Shown here: positions 10,130 to 13,503 of the stretch, one piece after another
Layout of the letters: every line of letters begins with the position of its first letter
Numbering within the stretch: position 1 is the stretch's first letter
NCBI GenBank assembly: GCA_034696485.1
Contig: JAQIWT010000954.1
Coordinates: 1 to 13,503 of the forward strand
Direction: 5' to 3'
Length of the DNA: 13,503 nucleotides
DNA from: Isohypsibius dastychi
Taxonomy: Eukaryota > Tardigrada > Eutardigrada > Parachela > Isohypsibiidae
Program-made: the position numbers and the translations under genes
The notes under the pieces: generated by a model
The model's database searches: none
Told to the model about the DNA's origin: nothing
The model's input: the letters and a program-made list of their open reading frames with translations, nothing else

Positions 10130-11960
10130 TTACTCAAGTTGAGAGGATTCCTCTATGACCTCATCCACTTGCGAAGGGGACTTCCGGCGGCAACAGGTTG
10201 AAGTGACCCATGAGTGAAACTGTTTATCCACTTTAGCCGGAAGTGCAATGATGAGGACGAAAGCGGCAATAATAAAAATTGTTCCAACAATTTTCATGAC
10301 ATCGAAGGGCTTATTGTTGAACTTCCAATCTACCACTGAAACAAGAATAGTCATCAATAACTAAAACAAACCGAAACGTTAACATCAATCCAAATTCTTC
10401 CAAAAATAAACTCATCTTATTTTCGTTTTCCTGGAGTGAATGACTGATGGATAACTTCATTTTCAAAAACATCATATTTTCTTTTTTTCCATAATTATTT
10501 ATTTCATTTTTGAAATTGTTTTTACATTTTTTTAACGTTCTACACTGATCATAAGTTTACCATGGTTCAATGGAACTGTCATGACTCCACCGAAAGCGAT
10601 AAATAAGGGATAAGTGTACGCCACTCCGAAGTTGATGAAAAAGTTGAAAACTATTAAAAAAACAAGTCAATGGCAGAAAAGGAATGATGGATTTGCTCGA
10701 TATTACCGACGCTCAAACTGCTAGTTCCGCCGAGATATTCCCATGGAATATTCTCAGATACAACAACTTCCAGCTTAGTGACATGGAGAATGACGATTAC
10801 TGGCCAGAAAAATAATGCGCGGAAAGATGCGACGACGGTGAGGAAGAAGCAGACTTGATCCGGTCTTGCATTCCCAATGACCTTCTTAAATAGCACCTAG
10901 AAATAACAAACCAAATTGTCGAACAGCATTTTTCAACTACGATCTAAATGATTTCGAAATTAGAAAATCGGATGACTTTCAAGAAAAACTTTTTATTATT
11001 TATTTTGATTTTATTATTCATTTATTTATTTTTATTATTTATTTTTTAATTATTGATTTTTTTATATTCGTGGCAATACAATGTATTTTTTCCGAATTCC
11101 ATCTACTCTACTCACCGTATAAAGAGCAGCCCCAAGAGCGCCGCTTACGGGTAATATGGATTTCCAACCAACTCCTTTAAATCCTTCTTCTGCACCGGCG
11201 ATCAGAACAATACCGGAAACGGCGAATGCAACAGATATTATCTACAAACAAAATTGCCAAATTCAACTAGCATTCGGGACAGCGAGGGTTGGCAAAAATG
11301 TAGAACACCAATATATCTCTGTTCCAAAAGAATAGTCGTCACCTTCAGCGATATGATTTGCGCTTTGAGCAAGACGCAGCTGAGAAGAAAGACAAACACG
11401 GAATTAGTAGCAAACAACGCCGTCACATCCGATGCGTGGAAATTTTGAATGTAGAGCGCGCGCATAAAGATGTAGTTAGTCCCCAACGCGATCACTGAGA
11501 ACGTCCCACCGTAAGTAAAATACTTCTTCCATGTCAGCCCTTCTGGTCCGAAAACTGTCTGGGATTTCCTGAAGAGAGAACAGTCCAGAAACGAACTTAA
11601 TAAAAAATAGTTTTTTCCATACTTGAAAATTGCTCCGATCGACTCGTTCTTGCGAAAGTTGAATATTTTATAGAAAACCAAATAAGCAGGATAACAAATG
11701 AAGAGACAAATCGCGCTGAACCAAGTGATGAAGAATGGGGCTTCGAAGTCGGGTCTCCACGTTTTCTTTGCGAACTGAATGGTGCTAGCTTGTGAAACGC
11801 CAATGCAAATAACAAGGATAACTCCAATGATCAATTTCTTCGTTTTAGAGTCTTTCGACGTTTCTGGCAAGGCCAAGGATGACGGTTCGTCTACTATCTC
11901 AATTCCATCTTTCTCCTCGCCAGTTATTTCACCGGGGAGTTTCTCTTCCTGATGCGACAT
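10130..11960 (-). CDS. SLC35F3/4: Solute carrier family 35 member F3/F4-like transporter, complete, 6 exons, 391 aa
   Basis: A multipass membrane protein of the drug/metabolite transporter superfamily; human SLC35F3 is linked to thiamine transport and SLC35F4 is an orphan, so the substrate here is open. Exons on the minus strand: 11960-11623, 11568-11343, 11241-11116, 10896-10707, 10650-10561 and 10335-10130, GT-AG with phase kept. After an acidic, probably cytosolic N terminus (1-42) come about ten hydrophobic segments, roughly 43-64, 75-97, 131-151, 160-181, 189-205, 212-233, 245-269, 285-304, 306-322 and 336-357, then a polar tail with a CC pair. Family motifs: APFFITWFS (74-82; human F3 has APFFLTWFS), GTNYIFMRAL, SDVTALFATNSVFVFLLS, LYTVLFKKVIG and NFFINFGVAYTYP. 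Length fits SLC35F3/F4 (about 420-520 aa) with a shorter N terminus. SLC35F5 shares the fold but not these motifs. Convergent with the MATH-BTB gene. Confidence 0.92.
10988..11065. repeat. TTTATTATT low-complexity tract in an SLC35F intron
   Basis: Irregular TTTATT and TTATTATT words fill part of intron 10897-11115. A/T slippage tract with no evident role. Confidence 0.65.
11569..11622 (-). other. Stop-free 54-bp intron of the SLC35F gene, length divisible by three
   Basis: The first intron has GT-AG ends (AA|GTATGG ... TTCAG|G), is a multiple of three and contains no stop in the coding frame. If retained, it would insert 18 residues between the second and third membrane segments without breaking the protein. 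Splicing gives the sequence that fits the family, so it is probably a normal intron with a harmless or alternative retained form. Confidence 0.5.
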
Positions 11961-12462
11961 GATGACGGATAAATAACAGAAAGCAACCCGTGGAAATCAA
12001 CGGGACTATTCAAACAGAAGAAAAAGTCCTCGGTTAGTTTGGGTTTCTCTTCCGAATATTTTGTTCCAAATTGACCGACCCATTCCAAATGGACCCATAT
12101 GGATCCAAATGGAACCATTTTTTCCAAATCGACCCATAATCGACCCATATTACTGTGCGCATTGGCCCTTGACCGCTTCTTGAATTTCATTGAAATTGGT
12201 GTCTGGTGATTTCGGTAGTTCGTCGCGTCTTCTTCTTCCAGTGACACGAGTCTTCATTCTGTATAGTAAAGGACAGTAGTATAGTTGACTTGACTGGAGA
12301 ACCGTTTTTCAACTCGAACATGTCGTGCACACTGCCAAATAGTCGTTTACTCCACAACATCATTTTGAGTACGAGAAGCGGCACTGAAGCGTACTGAAGC
12401 GGCAATCAATCACCACAAAAATTACAAATATTTCTCTACCAGGTAGATAGCAGAATTATTAG
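11961..12462. other. SLC35F 5' flank: no further gene seen
   Basis: This stretch holds the degenerate repeat at 12064-12150, a minus-strand open frame at 12247-11924 that overlaps the SLC35F start codon in another frame, and a small direct repeat ACTGAAGCG at 12383-12391 and 12393-12401. None of the frames looks like a known protein. The SLC35F promoter is presumably here, but I see no TATA box or clear start motif. Confidence 0.4.
12064..12150. repeat. Degenerate tandem repeat (CCAAATNGACCCAT-type) upstream of the SLC35F start
   Basis: About four and a half imperfect copies of a 17-20 bp unit follow one another. Recurring pieces are TTCCAAAT (three times), ATCCAAAT, GACCCATA and TCGACCCATA. 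The block starts about 105 bp upstream of the transporter ATG and so lies in its 5'UTR or promoter. It could be a minisatellite or an array of related binding sites; CCAAAT resembles neither a strict CCAAT box nor a CArG box. Confidence 0.6.
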
Positions 12463-13020
12463 GGTATTCAGCATATTAATTTCGTATTATCAAAGAGAAC
12501 CCGACCCAACGAAAGACGTGGATTTCCAGTCGCCAAGCTGGAAAAAGCGTACAATTGCGTGGAGGAGAAGTACGAGAGAGCCATTGGACCTAGGCCGAAA
12601 AATATCACCGGGAGAAGGGTATCTAGCTAAGCTAAAATCATCAAACCATCAGTCCCATCTCACTATGGTACCTCAATCGGGGAAGTCTAAGCGACGAAGA
12701 ATGCAAGTCAATCGTAAAAAGAAGCTGTGGGTCTTAGATTCGACGAACTGTGAAATGAACTAACCAATTGTCCATTTTCTTTTATTGCACCCCGTCCTCG
12801 ATCTATGGAAAGTCCATTGTAGCTCAGAACACCGATGGCTGCAAGAATATCTGAAGCTAAAGCAACATCCAGAGCTATCATTCAATCTCGAAAAGAAGAG
12901 GAATTATACAACGTTGTGGGGTATGAAAGTCCTGTGATTTCCAAAAGCGATCTCTACAGTACTATCCTGTCGACTGCGCTAAAGTTGATCTCACTGTACT
13001 GGCGATCCGGATCAGCTTAA
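12463..13020 (+). pseudogene. Interrupted protein-like frame, unidentified (possible decayed coding sequence)
   Basis: One plus-strand frame runs through 186 codons with five internal stops (TAA 12628, TAA 12688, TAA 12715, TGA 12751, TAG 12820) before a final TAA at 13018. The pieces between stops look more protein-like than chance frames nearby: a K/E/R-rich first segment (12463-12627, including KLEKAYNCVEEKYERA) and a last open segment of 61 codons beginning MAARISEAKATSR (12835-13017) that is rich in helix-forming residues. A second frame is also open at about 12770-12918, which weakens the case. I recognise no family and see no terminal repeats or catalytic motif. It may be a dead gene, an old mobile or viral fragment, or chance. 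Confidence 0.25.
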
Positions 13021-13503
13021 TTTTTTTTCAACGCCGAAGAATATGACTTTTCTTTTGTATTTGTTCACTGCTGCTGGGTCGACTTATCATGAAAAAGTGG
13101 AGAAAAAAGACCTTCTAGGGAGCATTCATCGATGACCCTTGCTTTTCACTGTTTTCTTTTACTCTGCTTTTTGTTTGATAGGAATAATTCGAAAAACAAA
13201 TAAAATCATAAGACCACACCAAAATAACTGTATTGTCACGTTCTGTAATTCTCAAAATGAGCAATACGCTCATAAATTATCAATCAGTGATGATACCGTA
13301 GCTTTACTCTATTTAAACCAAATTTTGAATTAAATCTTTGGAAACCATTGGGAATTGTAGGGATTGAATATTTTAGCTTTCTCAAAAAAACTTTTTGTTC
13401 TTTCCCAAAAAGTTATGGAGCCCCGCCTATTCTTTTTTCAAGAAGAAATTAAATGTGATGGAACAGCGTTGACATCAAAGTGGCCCCTTTGAAAATAAGA
13501 CAT
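13021..13503. other. Gene-poor right edge; nothing supported
   Basis: Short frames only, none recognisable. A 9-bp inverted repeat (AACTTTTTG / CAAAAAGTT, 8-nt loop) sits at 13389-13414. The plus-strand open frame at 13139-13333 is AT-rich with no family features. This could be intergenic or an intron of a gene further right. Confidence 0.4.
13389..13414. repeat. Small inverted repeat, 9-bp stem and 8-nt loop
   Basis: AACTTTTTG at 13389-13397 and its exact reverse complement CAAAAAGTT at 13406-13414 could form a hairpin. The stem is A/T-rich and weak. No neighbouring gene tells what it might do. Confidence 0.5.

Noticed and set aside
12810-12840. TAGCTCAG-like stretch suggesting a tRNA D-arm
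   Set aside because: No acceptor stem, anticodon arm or T-loop can be drawn around it.
12954-13000. TACAGTACT and ACTGTACTGG resemble the ends of Tc1-like transposons
   Set aside because: The inverted match is only 6 bp, there is no matching distant copy in the window, and no transposase is present.
13071-13100. ATGAAAAAG followed by an A-rich run, faintly like a negative-strand virus transcription stop signal
   Set aside because: The match is short and imperfect, and no recognisable viral protein is next to it.

Overview
The window comes from an animal nuclear genome, most likely an invertebrate. It holds four intron-containing protein genes with GT-AG introns of about 54 to 720 bp, many ending in a TTTTCAG-like acceptor. 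There are no operons, no bacterial ribosome sites and no CRISPR arrays. All four proteins belong to conserved animal families: GM130/GOLGA2, STEEP1, a SPOP-like MATH-BTB protein and an SLC35F3/F4-type transporter. I cannot place the species more precisely. The gene models come from splice consensus, unbroken phase across every junction, and remembered family sequences. No alignment was run.

Layout. Positions 1-4400 (minus) carry the 5' part of the golgin GM130 gene: twelve exons, about 705 residues, with the C terminus beyond the left edge. Positions 4401-4734 are a short TATA-less spacer, a probable bidirectional promoter. Positions 4735-5933 (plus) carry a complete six-exon STEEP1 gene (221 aa). 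Positions 5934-6886 hold the STEEP1 3' end, a candidate promoter, and a probable non-coding first exon and 5'UTR intron of the next gene. Positions 6887-9562 (plus) carry a complete four-exon MATH-BTB gene (409 aa), probably a Cullin-3 substrate adaptor. Positions 9563-10129 separate two convergent genes. Positions 10130-11960 (minus) carry a complete six-exon SLC35F3/F4-like carrier (391 aa). Positions 11961-13503 contain no gene I can support, only a degenerate repeat next to the transporter start and one interrupted, protein-like frame of unknown origin.

How the genes relate. GM130 tethers vesicles at the cis-Golgi, and STEEP1 promotes exit of STING from the ER in vertebrates, so the divergent pair lies on the same early secretory route. 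That link is inference from neighbourhood and family knowledge. The BTB adaptor and the transporter have no evident link to them or to each other.

Most unusual signal. The octamer ACTTCCGG / CCGGAAGT, which matches the ETS-family (GABP/ELK) consensus, occurs eleven times where under one is expected by chance. Seven copies are the exact nonamer ACTTCCGGT, all on the plus strand, three of them in a single intron of the MATH-BTB gene. I found no convincing new defence, mobile or biosynthetic system.
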